From Mycolicibacterium litorale (GTDB lineage Bacteria; Actinomycetota; Actinomycetes; Mycobacteriales; Mycobacteriaceae), in contig CP019882.1 in NCBI GenBank assembly GCA_002007745.1, positions 3,906,001 through 3,970,000 on the forward strand: a stretch of DNA of 64,000 nucleotides. Reading direction: 5' to 3'. The notes below the pieces were generated by a model that was not told where the DNA came from, did not search any database, and saw nothing but the letters and a program-made list of their open reading frames with translations. Position numbers and translations under genes: made by a program. Each line of letters begins with the position of its first letter. Position 1 is the stretch's first letter. Below, one piece after another: positions 1-9,132 of this stretch.

Positions 1-62
1 AGTACCTCGACGGTGATCCGCACGACGACATGGCCTTGGTGGCGGTGACATGCGGGAGCTGA
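1..62 (+). CDS. C-terminal end of a SpoIIE/PP2C-type serine phosphatase (partial, start outside window)
   Basis: Only the last 19 codons are present, read from base 3 to the TGA at 60-62. They encode a tail with the motif DDMALVAV, which is typical of the C-terminus of SpoIIE/RsbU-type PP2C phosphatases, where the Asp pair binds catalytic metal. Such enzymes dephosphorylate anti-anti-sigma factors in partner-switching stress pathways. The stop lies 13 nt inside the next gene, which starts at base 50, so the two are probably co-translated. With so little sequence the family call rests on one motif. Confidence 0.6.
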   Translation, partial: YLDGDPHDDMALVAVTCGS

Positions 63-1054
63 CGTGGCTTTCGGACTACCAGCAGGCGCTGGCAGAGCGG
101 AATCGAGCCGCCGCCACCGACATCGTCACCCGCTTGCTCGTGGACGGGGTCGACCCGGTGACGGTGTTGACCGAGGTGGTAGCCGCCGCCCAGCGCGAGG
201 TCGGGTTGCGCTGGCAGCGCGGCGAATGGACGGTCGCCGACGAGCATGCCTGCACCGCGATCTCGGTGGCGGCGACCCGGGCCGTCGCCGAGTTCGTCGG
301 GCAACTCCCGCTCAGCGGCAAAACGGTGTTGGTGGCCTGTGCCGAGCGGGAATGGCACGAGTTGCCGGCCATGATCATCGCGTGTTCGCTGCGCAGCCAC
401 GGCTGGAACACCACGCTGCTGGGCGCGGCGACGTCGCCGATGCGGTTCAGCCAACACCTCGCCGACATCGGTCCCGACGCGGTGGCGGTCAGCTGTTCGG
501 TGTTGGGCGCGCTGCCCACCACCCGCCGCTTCATCGAGGCGGCCAGCGCCGCCGGGGTGCCGGTGCTGGTCGGCGGCCAAGCGTTTGGCCGCGACGATGC
601 CCGGGCCCGCGCCTTGGGCGCCACCGCCTGGGCTGGTGACGCGCATTCCGCGGTGGCGGCGATGAATCGGCTGCCGGCAGTGGTCGCAGCGTTGCCGAAT
701 CTGCCGGCGGCCGCGGTCACCGAACAGACGGTCCTCGATGTTCGGCACCGCGCGATCGTCGATTCGGTCCGCGCGAGCTGGTCGCTGACCCGGACGCCGT
801 CGCCTGTCGGCGCCGGCATCGGTACCGACACGTTGAACCAGACGCTGCACGCGATTTCGGCTGCGCTGCTCACCGGCGACAGCCGGCCCATCTCGGAGAC
901 TGCCGAGTGGGTCTGCGACATCTTGCGGGCGCGCAGCGTAAATGATTCGGCGGTAACGGAGTTGGCGCAACTGCTGGTCGCGGTCCTCGCCGACCTGCCG
1001 CTGTCGCGGCGGCTGGTCGAGGACCACTTCACCCGATGCCCCGGCCAGGCCTAG
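50..1054 (+). CDS. Cobalamin (B12)-binding domain protein, CarH-like sensor without a DNA-binding domain
   Basis: A 334-residue protein. The N-terminal helical bundle (about residues 10-85) carries W55, then nine residues, then E65-H66; this W-x9-EH pattern is the one that caps adenosylcobalamin in CarH/LitR photoreceptors. A Rossmann-like B12 fold follows (about 90-210) with E101-W102-H103 where the DxHxxG axial-ligand motif is expected; here the motif reads EWHELP, so the usual Gly is replaced by Pro. Residues 215-334 are a further helical region of unknown role. There is no helix-turn-helix. The 13-nt overlap with the upstream phosphatase suggests it tunes that enzyme in a sigma-factor regulatory module. 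Sensing of B12 or light is inference. Confidence 0.75.
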   Translation: MRELTWLSDYQQALAERNRAAATDIVTRLLVDGVDPVTVLTEVVAAAQREVGLRWQRGEWTVADEHACTAISVAATRAVAEFVGQLPLSGKTVLVACAEREWHELPAMIIACSLRSHGWNTTLLGAATSPMRFSQHLADIGPDAVAVSCSVLGALPTTRRFIEAASAAGVPVLVGGQAFGRDDARARALGATAWAGDAHSAVAAMNRLPAVVAALPNLPAAAVTEQTVLDVRHRAIVDSVRASWSLTRTPSPVGAGIGTDTLNQTLHAISAALLTGDSRPISETAEWVCDILRARSVNDSAVTELAQLLVAVLADLPLSRRLVEDHFTRCPGQA

Positions 1055-2007
1055 GAACGCGCGGCGAAGAACTCGCAGGCGAATTCGCGCTGGCCGGCTA
1101 TGCTCCAGTTGTCGTGATCCTCGCCGTAGGCGGTCAACCCGTCCCAGGACCACTCGGTCAGGCAGTTCCACGTCCACAGGTTGGGATTGATGGCGAACCC
1201 GATCCGGTTGAGCATCGAGCCGAATGCCTCGATCGTGCGTCCGTGTTCGTCGGTCGCGCTGAGCCGCACCCGGGTCGGCGCGCCGCAGGAACCGTCCCGG
1301 TCGAGCACGTCACGACGGCCCGCGGTGAGCTTTCCCCACACCCCACCGCGCAGGATGTAGCCGTGGATGGCGATCGCGTTCCCGTCGCCGAAGTCCATGG
1401 TGATCGCATGGAACCCGTCACGTTCGGAGGCTGTCGCGTAGCTGTAGCCACCGCGCTTGCTTGGGGTGGCGTGGATACCGGGGCCGTGTTGCGGCCGATG
1501 TCCCCACGAACGGTCACGAAAACCGAAGGCGTCGACAGTGATTCGCTCACCGCGCAGAACGATCTCGCCCTCGAACCGGCCCGGTTGGTCCAAATGGCTC
1601 GCACCGAGCAGGTGCGCCTTGGCGACGGCGGTAAAGGTCAGATCCACGTGTAGGTCGTCGCCGTCCGGATCGTGGTAGCCGATCTGGTATCGCCGGCCGG
1701 GGTCGAGCACTCGGTAGGAGGAGCCGTTGGCCAGCCGCAGATCGCTCAATGGCTGCTCGGGCAGCGGAAGGTGCCAGAAGTTCTTGGCGTACAGGCAATT
1801 CCAGATCTGGTCTCCGGTATCGTCCCAGAAGTAGGCGCCGGCCGCCGCCACCCCGAGAGTCGGCTTGAAGAACGGGTACAGCTGGCCCGACAGCCGTCGT
1901 TGCGGCACGGTGAAGGTGAACCAGCATGTTTCGGCCCAGTCCGGATCTGCCGGGTCTGGCGGCGGGTGGAATTCGTCGTGACTGTCGGCGTAAGGGCCGA
2001 CGATCAT
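1051..2007 (-). CDS. Uncharacterised protein, CrtC/DUF7064-like lipocalin-type fold
   Basis: A 318-residue protein rich in aromatic residues and beta-strand-like stretches, with motifs such as GFRDRSWGHRP and an IHGYILRGG segment. These resemble the actinobacterial DUF7064/7065 and hydroxyneurosporene synthase-like (CrtC) families, whose roles are largely unknown. The start was set at the ATG at 2007 because it overlaps the stop of the upstream phosphotransferase gene by 4 bp (ATGA), the usual sign of translational coupling. A longer reading frame upstream is not credible. The two proteins probably act in one pathway, substrate unknown. The gene meets the B12-binding gene tail-to-tail with a 4-bp overlap. 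Confidence 0.6.
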   Translation of the reverse strand: MIVGPYADSHDEFHPPPDPADPDWAETCWFTFTVPQRRLSGQLYPFFKPTLGVAAAGAYFWDDTGDQIWNCLYAKNFWHLPLPEQPLSDLRLANGSSYRVLDPGRRYQIGYHDPDGDDLHVDLTFTAVAKAHLLGASHLDQPGRFEGEIVLRGERITVDAFGFRDRSWGHRPQHGPGIHATPSKRGGYSYATASERDGFHAITMDFGDGNAIAIHGYILRGGVWGKLTAGRRDVLDRDGSCGAPTRVRLSATDEHGRTIEAFGSMLNRIGFAINPNLWTWNCLTEWSWDGLTAYGEDHDNWSIAGQREFACEFFAARS

Positions 2008-3068
2008 GGCCGCGCGTCCTCGTTGAGGATCGCCGCGATCAGTTCCGTTGCCGGGTTGTCGCGCCAGATGGTGTGGTCGGCGGGCACCGCGCCGGCCTGC
2101 TCCCATTGGTTCATCACGAAGACCACCGTGGTGGCGAACCGGTACGCCGCGAACAGCTCGTACCAGCCGAGGTTGGCTGTGGAACACCCGGCGGCAGCTT
2201 CGTAGAGCGCCACCTGAGCGGCGCGCGTGGGCTCGCCGGCCAGCCGGTCGATGCCGGAGCCCTCGTGCATCCACCGGTCGGCCATCAACCACCAGCCCAG
2301 GTCGAGCTCACGCTCACCGACCGCGGCGCCCTCGAAATCGGTGAGACATCGAGGCATTCCGAGCAGGCTGTCCCAGATGACGTTGCCCAGCCGGGCGTCG
2401 CCCCACAGCAGCACGACGTCGTCGGCGGCCGGCGCCGGCGGCATCGTCGTCCGCAGCCGCTCCAGGGCGGTGCCGAAGATCTCGGCGTCACGCCCGCGCA
2501 GGCCGGCCCGCAGGTGCGCGTCCCACAGGTCGAGTTGACGCCCGGCGCCCGCCGGTTCGGAATCGCTGTCGAGCACCGCCAGCCCACCCTCGCGCCACGC
2601 CACGGAGTGCACCGCGGCCAAGGCCTCCAAGCCGTGCGCGATCATCGTCGCGCGGTATCCGGCATTCGCCTCGGCGTAGAAACCTTCGGCCGTGCACGGC
2701 GGGGTCTCCTTGGGCACCAGGCCCTCGACGAAGTCCATCACCATGAACGGCGCACCGAGCAGCTCGGTGTCGAACTCGACACCCAGGATCGACGCGACCG
2801 GCACGTGGTCGGCGACCGCCCGCATCACCTGCGATTGCAACCCGACCCCGGTTCCGAGGCCGAGCGCCTGCTCGGGGTAGGGCTGGGCGTGCGGCGCGTC
2901 GGTACGCAGCACGTGGGTGGTGGTGCGGTCACCGACGGTGGCGGTGAAGATCAGGTTGTCCGCGGAGAATCCGCTGCCCGGTCGGCCGTGCGGCGCCAGT
3001 TCGGCCGGTCCCCCCAGTCGCTCGGCAAGCCAGTCCTGCAGTCGGTCGAGTCGGGAGTCGTGGGTCAT
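2004..3068 (-). CDS. Aminoglycoside phosphotransferase/choline kinase-family protein
   Basis: A 354-residue kinase-fold protein. The nucleotide-binding N-lobe is followed by a catalytic loop near residue 225 (LLWGDARLGNVIW, matching the HGDxxxxN type with W-G-D in place of H-G-D) and a metal-binding LTDFEGA about 15-20 residues later (the D-F-E of the IDFE/DxD region). This family phosphorylates small hydroxylated substrates. In mycobacteria many members neighbour acyl-CoA or steroid genes and do not confer drug resistance. It is translationally coupled to the downstream gene. The substrate cannot be assigned. Confidence 0.75.
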   Translation of the reverse strand: MTHDSRLDRLQDWLAERLGGPAELAPHGRPGSGFSADNLIFTATVGDRTTTHVLRTDAPHAQPYPEQALGLGTGVGLQSQVMRAVADHVPVASILGVEFDTELLGAPFMVMDFVEGLVPKETPPCTAEGFYAEANAGYRATMIAHGLEALAAVHSVAWREGGLAVLDSDSEPAGAGRQLDLWDAHLRAGLRGRDAEIFGTALERLRTTMPPAPAADDVVLLWGDARLGNVIWDSLLGMPRCLTDFEGAAVGERELDLGWWLMADRWMHEGSGIDRLAGEPTRAAQVALYEAAAGCSTANLGWYELFAAYRFATTVVFVMNQWEQAGAVPADHTIWRDNPATELIAAILNEDARP

Positions 3069-3159
3069 CAGGCCGTGCCCGGCAAAGATTCATGCACGCC
3101 CGGAGTGTACAGATCGCGAAATCCGTCTAGGGCGTTCTCCGACGTTCCGAGCGAAGAAA

Positions 3160-6100
3160 CTAACCGGGCTGACCCCCGGTGGACACCAGCTCCTCGCCGC
3201 GCATCCGCTGAGAGATCACCGTCGTGATGCCGTCACCCTGCATGGTCACGCCGTAGAGCGCGTCGGCGATCTCCATCGTCGGCTTCTGGTGGGTGATCAC
3301 GATCAGCTGGGACTGGGCCCGCAACTGCTCGAACAACCCGATCAACCGCCGCAGGTTCACGTCGTCGAGGGCAGCCTCCACCTCGTCCATCACGTAGAAG
3401 GGTGAGGGGCGGGCCCGGAAGATGGCGACCAGCATCGCCACCGCGGTCAGTGACTTCTCCCCGCCGGACAGCAGCGAGAGTCGCTTGACCTTCTTGCCGG
3501 GCGGGCGGGCCTCCACCTCGACTCCGGTGGTCAGCAGGTCGTTGGGGTCGGTCAGCAACAGCCGGCCTTCGCCGCCCGGGAACAGGGTGGCGAACACCTG
3601 CTCGAACTCCCGCTCGACGTCGGCGTAGGCCTCGGCGAACACCTGCAGGATCCGGCTGTCGACGTCGGCGATCACGTCCATCAGGTCCTTGCGGGCCGCC
3701 TTGACGTCCTCGAGCTGGGTGGCCAGGAAGTTGTAGCGTTCCTCCAACGCGGCGAACTCCTCCAACGCCAGCGGATTGACCCGGCCCAGTTCAGCCAGTT
3801 CACGTTCGGCACGTTTGGCGCGCCGCTCCTGGGTCGGCCGGTCGAACACCATGGGCGCCGGGGCCATCACCTGTTCGCCCCGCTCCTTGGCCTGTTCGTA
3901 CTCGGCCATCTCCAGCTCCGAGGGCGGCAGTGTGACATCGGGGCCGTACTCGGCGATCAGGTCATCGGCGGCCATGCCGAATTGTTCGAGCACCATCTCC
4001 TCGAGCTGCTCGATGCGCAGTGCGGCCTGCGCCTTGGCCACCTCGTCGCGATGCAGCGAGTCGGTGAGCGCGGTGATCCGATTGTTCAGGGCGCCGACCT
4101 CTTCGCGGGCGGCGGCCATGGCCGTGGCGCGCTCCTGGCGCTCCGCGGCCAGTCCGTCGCGGCGTTGGGAGGCCGCGGCCACCACCCCGCTGAGCCTCTC
4201 GGCGACTCGGCGGCCGGACTCGGCTACGGCCTCCGCGACGGCGGCGGCGTGCTCGCGCGCGGCGCGGGCCCGCTGTGCTCGCACCCTCGCCTCCCGTTCG
4301 GCAGCCGCGGCGCGGCGCAACGAATCAGCCCGTCCGCGAACAGCATTCGCGCGTTCCTCGGCGGTCCGGACCGCCAACCGCACCTCGACCTCGACCGCAC
4401 GAGCCTCCTCGGCGGCCGCCTGCATGAACTGGCGGTCCTCCGGGGCGTCCTCGACGACCGTCTGGCCCTCCTGCGCGGCGGCCAGCCGGTTTTCCAGTTC
4501 GGTCAGTTCCGCCACGGTCTGCACCCGGCCGGCTTCGAGCTCGTCACGTTGTGCGAGCTGACGGCGCCAATCCTCTTCGGCCGCGCGGGCCTCCTGGCCG
4601 AGCCGGCCGAGTTGCTCGTAGATCGCCGAGATGGCGGCATCGGACTCGTTGAGGGCGGCCAGCGCCTCTTCGGCGGCGTCCTGACGGTTGGACTGCTCGG
4701 CGAGCGCACCGGCCAGCGCCGCCGACAGCTGCGCCACCTGAGTCTCGGCGGCAGCCAGGTCAGCCTTGGCTTTCTCGATCTCCGAGGCGATCTCCAGGGT
4801 GCTCGGCTTGCGGTCGGATCCGCCGGTCACCCATCCCGGGCCGACCAGGTCGCCCTCGAGGGTGACCGCGCGCAACGCTGGGCGCGCGGCGACCAGGTCG
4901 AGCGCCCCGCCCAGATCGTCGACGACGGCGACGTCGGCGAGCATCGCGGTCATCGCGCCCCGCAGCCGGTCGGGGGTGTCGATCAGGTCCAGCGCCCAGC
5001 GGGCCCCGTCGGGCAGCGGCGCGTCGTGCGGTCGCGGGGCAATCGGCCAGTCCGCCAACACGATTGCCGCCCGGCCGCCGTCAGCCTCCTTCAGCGCCCG
5101 CACCGCGGAGCGGGCCGCGCCGGAATCGTCGGCCGCTACCGCGTCGGCTGCCGATCCCAGCACCGCCGCCAACGCCACCTCGTAACCGGCGTGCACCTTG
5201 ACCAGTTTCGCGATGGTCCCGAAAAGGCCTGCCCCGCTGCGGTTCTGCGTCAACCATGCCGCGCCGTCCTTGCGTTCGAGCCCCACCGCCAGGGCGTCGA
5301 TCCGGGCCCGTAGCGAGGCCACCTGCCGCTCGGCGGCACGCTCGGCGGTTTGCAACTCAGCCACCCGCTCGTCGGCGAGCCGCAGGGCCGTCACCGATCG
5401 GTCGTGCTGCTCGTCCAGGCCCACCTCACCCTGGTCGAGTTCACCGACCCGGCCCTGCACCGTCTCGAACTCGGCCTTGGCGTGCTCGGCGCGGGCGGCC
5501 GCTTCTTCGATGGCGCTGCTCAGCCGCGCGACCCCCTCGTCGGTGGACTCGACGCGAGCACGCACGGTTTCCACCTGGCCGGCCAGCCGGGCCAATCCCT
5601 CGCGCCGGTCGGCTTCGGCCCGCACGGCCGCCATGTGCGCGCGTTCGGCCTCGGCCGCGGCACGCTCGCGCTCCCCCAGCTCGGCTCTGGCCGCCTCGAG
5701 CGCGAACCGCGCCTCTTCCAGCTCGGCGAGCACCTCCTGCTCGCGGGCGGCGATCTCGTCGGCCTCGGCTTCCAGCGCGTCGGGGTCGGGACCGGTGCTG
5801 GCGGCCGGTTCGGCCTCCAGGTACTGCGCGCGTTCGCGGGCGATACGAATGGTCGCGCCGACCCGCTCGGCGAGCGCGGAAAACCGGAACCACGCCTGCT
5901 GGGCGGCGTCGGTTCGTTCCGACAGGGTGGCGACGGCGGCTTCGTGGGCGGCCAGCGCCTCGGTGGCCACCGCGAGCCGCTCGGCGGCCTCCTCGTGCTC
6001 ACGGCGCAGCGTGGTCTCGGTGTTGTCGGCCCCGGCGAATTCGGCGCGCCGGGCCACCAGATCGTCGGCGGCCAACCGCAGCCGCGCATCGCGCAGGTCG

Positions 6101-6759
6101 GCCTGAATGGTCTGGGCGCGCCTGGCCATCTCGGCTTGGCGGCCCAGCGGTTTGAGCTGACGGCGCAATTCGGTGGTGAGGTCGGTGAGCCGAGCCAGGT
6201 TGGCCGACATCGACTCGAGCTTGCGGACCGCCTTTTCCTTGCGTTTGCGGTGCTTGAGCACGCCGGCGGCCTCTTCGATGAAGGCTCGGCGATCCTCCGG
6301 GCGCGACTCGAGGATCTGGGAGAGCCGGCCCTGGCCGACGATGACGTGCATCTCGCGGCCGATGCCGGAATCGGAGAGCAGTTCCTGGACGTCCATCAGC
6401 CGGCAGCTGCTGCCGTTGATCTCGTACTCACCGGCTCCGTCGCGGAACATCCGCCGGGTGATCGACACCTCGGAGTACTCGATGGGCAGCGCGTTGTCGG
6501 AGTTGTCGATGGTCAGCGTGACCTCGGCGCGTCCCAGCGGAGCGCGCGACGAGGTGCCCGCGAAGATGACGTCCTCCATCTTGCCGCCGCGCAGCGTCTT
6601 GGCACCCTGTTCACCCATTACCCAGGTCAGGGCGTCGACGACGTTGGACTTGCCCGAGCCGTTGGGACCGACCACACAGGTGATGCCCGGTTCGAAGCGC
6701 AGAGTCGTCGACGAGGCGAAGGATTTGAAGCCCTTCAGCGTCAGACTCTTGAGGTACAC
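3160..6759 (-). CDS. smc: Chromosome segregation ATPase SMC
   Basis: A 1199-residue protein of full family length. Walker A (GPNGSGKSN) lies at about residues 31-39. Long heptad coiled coils rich in Glu, Ala and Arg flank a hinge at about 500-680. The ABC signature LSGGEK is at about 1097-1102, followed by Walker B (FYVMDEVEA). SMC dimers with ScpA/ScpB compact and segregate the chromosome. The gene heads a minus-strand group in which acyP, osmC, mutM and rnc lie upstream in the same direction, as in other mycobacteria. Confidence 0.97.
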   Translation of the reverse strand: MYLKSLTLKGFKSFASSTTLRFEPGITCVVGPNGSGKSNVVDALTWVMGEQGAKTLRGGKMEDVIFAGTSSRAPLGRAEVTLTIDNSDNALPIEYSEVSITRRMFRDGAGEYEINGSSCRLMDVQELLSDSGIGREMHVIVGQGRLSQILESRPEDRRAFIEEAAGVLKHRKRKEKAVRKLESMSANLARLTDLTTELRRQLKPLGRQAEMARRAQTIQADLRDARLRLAADDLVARRAEFAGADNTETTLRREHEEAAERLAVATEALAAHEAAVATLSERTDAAQQAWFRFSALAERVGATIRIARERAQYLEAEPAASTGPDPDALEAEADEIAAREQEVLAELEEARFALEAARAELGERERAAAEAERAHMAAVRAEADRREGLARLAGQVETVRARVESTDEGVARLSSAIEEAAARAEHAKAEFETVQGRVGELDQGEVGLDEQHDRSVTALRLADERVAELQTAERAAERQVASLRARIDALAVGLERKDGAAWLTQNRSGAGLFGTIAKLVKVHAGYEVALAAVLGSAADAVAADDSGAARSAVRALKEADGGRAAIVLADWPIAPRPHDAPLPDGARWALDLIDTPDRLRGAMTAMLADVAVVDDLGGALDLVAARPALRAVTLEGDLVGPGWVTGGSDRKPSTLEIASEIEKAKADLAAAETQVAQLSAALAGALAEQSNRQDAAEEALAALNESDAAISAIYEQLGRLGQEARAAEEDWRRQLAQRDELEAGRVQTVAELTELENRLAAAQEGQTVVEDAPEDRQFMQAAAEEARAVEVEVRLAVRTAEERANAVRGRADSLRRAAAAEREARVRAQRARAAREHAAAVAEAVAESGRRVAERLSGVVAAASQRRDGLAAERQERATAMAAAREEVGALNNRITALTDSLHRDEVAKAQAALRIEQLEEMVLEQFGMAADDLIAEYGPDVTLPPSELEMAEYEQAKERGEQVMAPAPMVFDRPTQERRAKRAERELAELGRVNPLALEEFAALEERYNFLATQLEDVKAARKDLMDVIADVDSRILQVFAEAYADVEREFEQVFATLFPGGEGRLLLTDPNDLLTTGVEVEARPPGKKVKRLSLLSGGEKSLTAVAMLVAIFRARPSPFYVMDEVEAALDDVNLRRLIGLFEQLRAQSQLIVITHQKPTMEIADALYGVTMQGDGITTVISQRMRGEELVSTGGQPG

Positions 6760-6785
6760 GTGCAGTGAGATTACCGGCGCGACGA

Positions 6786-7064
6786 TCAGCGCTCGCGGAA
6801 CCCGCTCATCGGCTCGCCGGATTCGGTGAAGTCGGCCACTACTTTCTCGACCGAACCCGGGGTGGATCCGTCGCGCAGCAACGCCAACAGCCGTTCACAG
6901 GCGGCGCGCGGGCCCTGGGCCACCACCAGCACCCGGCCGTCGGGCTGATTGCTGGCGTAGCCGGTCAGGCCCAGTTCCAGCGCACGCGAGCGCGTCCACC
7001 AGCGAAAACCGACTCCCTGCACGTGGCCGTGCACCCATGCGGTCAGGCGGACGGACTCGGTCAT
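6786..7064 (-). CDS. acyP: Acylphosphatase
   Basis: A small 92-residue enzyme that hydrolyses acyl phosphates. The start was placed at the ATG at 7064, which overlaps the stop of the upstream OsmC-family gene (ATGA) and gives the normal family length. The motif VQGVGFRWW contains the catalytic Arg (R21), and the catalytic Asn is N39 in the segment GYASN. It sits 26 bp upstream of smc, the conserved mycobacterial order. Confidence 0.92.
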   Translation of the reverse strand: MTESVRLTAWVHGHVQGVGFRWWTRSRALELGLTGYASNQPDGRVLVVAQGPRAACERLLALLRDGSTPGSVEKVVADFTESGEPMSGFRER

Positions 7065-7474
7065 GACCCGGTGTCGGTGACGTCGAAGCGCACCTCGGCG
7101 CCGCTCTTGAGGGTGCGTCCGACGGTGCACACCTGGTCGATGGCGCGGTTCACCACGACCAGCAGGCGTTCGATCTCCTCGGCGGACAGCGCGGAGAGGT
7201 CGATCTCGAGGTTCTCCTGCAGCAGCGGGTAGCGCTCCTGGTCACGATCGGCGGCCCCGGAGACCTTGATCACCGCCGGGTAGTTGTCGCCGAGGCGGCG
7301 CCGCAGCGGCTGGTCACTGCTCAGACCGCTGCAGCCGGCCAGAGCGATCTTGAGCAGTTCGCCGGGCGTGAAGACGCCGTCGTCGGTTTCCGAACCGATC
7401 AGCACCTCCGCTCCGCGGCTGCTGCGGCCGGTGTAGCGGCGCACCCCGGTGCGTTCCACCCACAATTCAGTCAT
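7061..7474 (-). CDS. OsmC/Ohr-family protein
   Basis: A 137-residue protein with the OsmC fold. A single conserved Cys falls in the segment IALAGCSGLSSD, near where the peroxidatic Cys sits in OsmC-type peroxiredoxins. Family members reduce organic hydroperoxides with thiol cofactors. It corresponds by position to the OsmC-like gene beside acyP in M. tuberculosis and is translationally coupled to acyP. Physiological substrate unknown. Confidence 0.85.
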   Translation of the reverse strand: MTELWVERTGVRRYTGRSSRGAEVLIGSETDDGVFTPGELLKIALAGCSGLSSDQPLRRRLGDNYPAVIKVSGAADRDQERYPLLQENLEIDLSALSAEEIERLLVVVNRAIDQVCTVGRTLKSGAEVRFDVTDTGS

Positions 7475-7560
7475 GTGCCCTTCGCTCCTTTTGCGCCCAA
7501 ACCGACATTCGGGCGAGGAAGTGCGAGTAAATCACGCCAAAACGTCGTTCTCGAAGTAGG

Positions 7561-8412
7561 TCAACGCCGCGGGCGGGGCTGGCATTTCGGGCAGTAGTAC
7601 GACGAGCGGCTCATGAACTTCTCCCGCCGAATCGCGGTGCCGCACCGCGGACAGGGCAGATCCTCGCGGCCGTAGACGTTCAGGGACCGGTCGAAGTAGC
7701 CGGACTGGCCGTTGACGTTGACATACAGCGAGTCGAAGGACGTACCGCCCTGACCCAGTGCCTCGCGCATCACCTCGGTGGCCGCGTCCAGCAGGGTGGC
7801 GAGTTCGCGGCGGGTGAGTTTCTCGGCCAGCCGCGCGCCGTTGAGCTTGGCTCGCCAGAGTGCCTCGTCGGCGTAGATGTTGCCGATACCCGACACCACC
7901 GTCTGGTCGAGCAGCTGGCGTTTGATCTCGGAGTGCTTGCGCCGCAACACCGTAACGACGGCGTCGCGGTCGAACAACGGGTCCAGCGGATCGCGGGCGA
8001 TGTGCGCGACGGGGGCAGGGACTCGGCTGCCGTCGACGGTGACCAAATCGGCGAGCTGCCACCCGCCGAACGTGCGCTGGTCGACGAAGCTCATCGTGGT
8101 GCCGTCGTCGAGCAACGTCGCGATCCGCAGATGGCCGGTGTTCGGGACCGCCCCGAGCAGCATCTGCCCGCTCATCCCCAGATGCACCACCAATGCGGTG
8201 TGATCGTCGTCGAGATTGAGCCACAAGTACTTTCCGCGCCGGTCGGTGCCGGTGATGCGCGCGTCCAGCAGCCGTGCGGTCAGATCGGCGGCGCCGGCAA
8301 CGTGGCGGCGCACCGCGCGGGGGTGGTGCACCCGCACCGCGGTGATCACCCGGCCGGCGACGTGCGCCTGCAGGCCGCGCCGGACGACCTCCACCTCGGG
8401 CAACTCAGGCAT
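7561..8412 (-). CDS. mutM: Formamidopyrimidine-DNA glycosylase (MutM/Fpg)
   Basis: A 283-residue bifunctional glycosylase/AP lyase that removes 8-oxoguanine and formamidopyrimidines. It begins MPELPEVE, where Pro2 is the catalytic nucleophile and Glu3 the acid. A Lys in RRGKYLW is a conserved active-site residue. A C-terminal zinc finger is complete: CPRC, then about 20 residues, then CPKC. The length is standard. It lies 27 bp downstream of rnc, consistent with one operon. Confidence 0.96.
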   Translation of the reverse strand: MPELPEVEVVRRGLQAHVAGRVITAVRVHHPRAVRRHVAGAADLTARLLDARITGTDRRGKYLWLNLDDDHTALVVHLGMSGQMLLGAVPNTGHLRIATLLDDGTTMSFVDQRTFGGWQLADLVTVDGSRVPAPVAHIARDPLDPLFDRDAVVTVLRRKHSEIKRQLLDQTVVSGIGNIYADEALWRAKLNGARLAEKLTRRELATLLDAATEVMREALGQGGTSFDSLYVNVNGQSGYFDRSLNVYGREDLPCPRCGTAIRREKFMSRSSYYCPKCQPRPRR

Positions 8413-8439
8413 CGATCGGGTTCCGAATAGGACTGCTGC

Positions 8440-9132
8440 TCAAGCGTTTTCCAACGCGTTCCAGGCCGCGGCCGCGGCCTTCTGTTCGGCCTCTTTCTTG
8501 GATCGCCCGACACCGCAGCCGTACTCGGTCTCCATCACCATCACCACGGCGGTGAATTCCTTGTCGTGGTCGGGCCCGGTCGAGGTGACGACGTAGGTCG
8601 GCGGCCCCAGGCTCCGCGAGGCGGTGAGTTCCTGCAGGCTGGTCTTCCAGTCCAACCCGGCGCCCAGCGTCGGTGCGGTGTCCAGCAGGTCGCCGAACAA
8701 CCGGAGGATGACTTCGCGGGCGATGTCGATCCCGTGGTGCAGGTAGACCGCCCCCAGCAGCGACTCCATCCCGTCGGCCAGGATGCTGGACTTGTCGGCC
8801 CCGCCGGTGTGAACCTCGCCGCGCCCCAACAACAGGTGCGCCCCGAGCCCCTCGTCGGTGAGCCCGCGAGCCACGTCCGCCAGCGCCTGGGTGTTGACGA
8901 CGCTGGCCCGCAGCTTGGCCAGGTCGCCCTCGGAGCGGTCCGGGTGCCGGTGGAATAGTTCGTCGGTGACGGTCAGCCCCAGCACCGCGTCACCGAGGAA
9001 TTCCAGCCGCTCATTGGTGGGCAGACCGCCATGCTCGTAGGCGTAACTGCGGTGGGTCAGCGCCAATGTCAGCAACTCGTCGGGCAGGGATACGCCCAGG
9101 GCGCCCAGCAGATTCTCGCGAGGCGGGGTCAC
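8440..9132 (-). CDS. rnc: Ribonuclease III
   Basis: A 230-residue endonuclease that cleaves double-stranded RNA and processes rRNA precursors. The RNase III signature ERLEFLGDAVLG (metal-binding Glu and Asp) is present, as is a C-terminal double-stranded RNA-binding domain (about 155-225). The start is set at the GTG at 9132 because it overlaps the stop of the upstream YceD gene by 4 bp (GTGA) and matches the family N-terminus; the reading frame continues further upstream only as unrelated Arg-rich sequence. Confidence 0.95.
   Translation of the reverse strand: MTPPRENLLGALGVSLPDELLTLALTHRSYAYEHGGLPTNERLEFLGDAVLGLTVTDELFHRHPDRSEGDLAKLRASVVNTQALADVARGLTDEGLGAHLLLGRGEVHTGGADKSSILADGMESLLGAVYLHHGIDIAREVILRLFGDLLDTAPTLGAGLDWKTSLQELTASRSLGPPTYVVTSTGPDHDKEFTAVVMVMETEYGCGVGRSKKEAEQKAAAAAWNALENA

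Noticed and set aside
5350..6768. Long plus-strand reading frame opposite smc (472 codons), with several others at 3982-5313 and 5198-6155
   Set aside because: High-GC shadow of a clearly conserved SMC protein; no family features and low-complexity Arg/Gly/Leu content.
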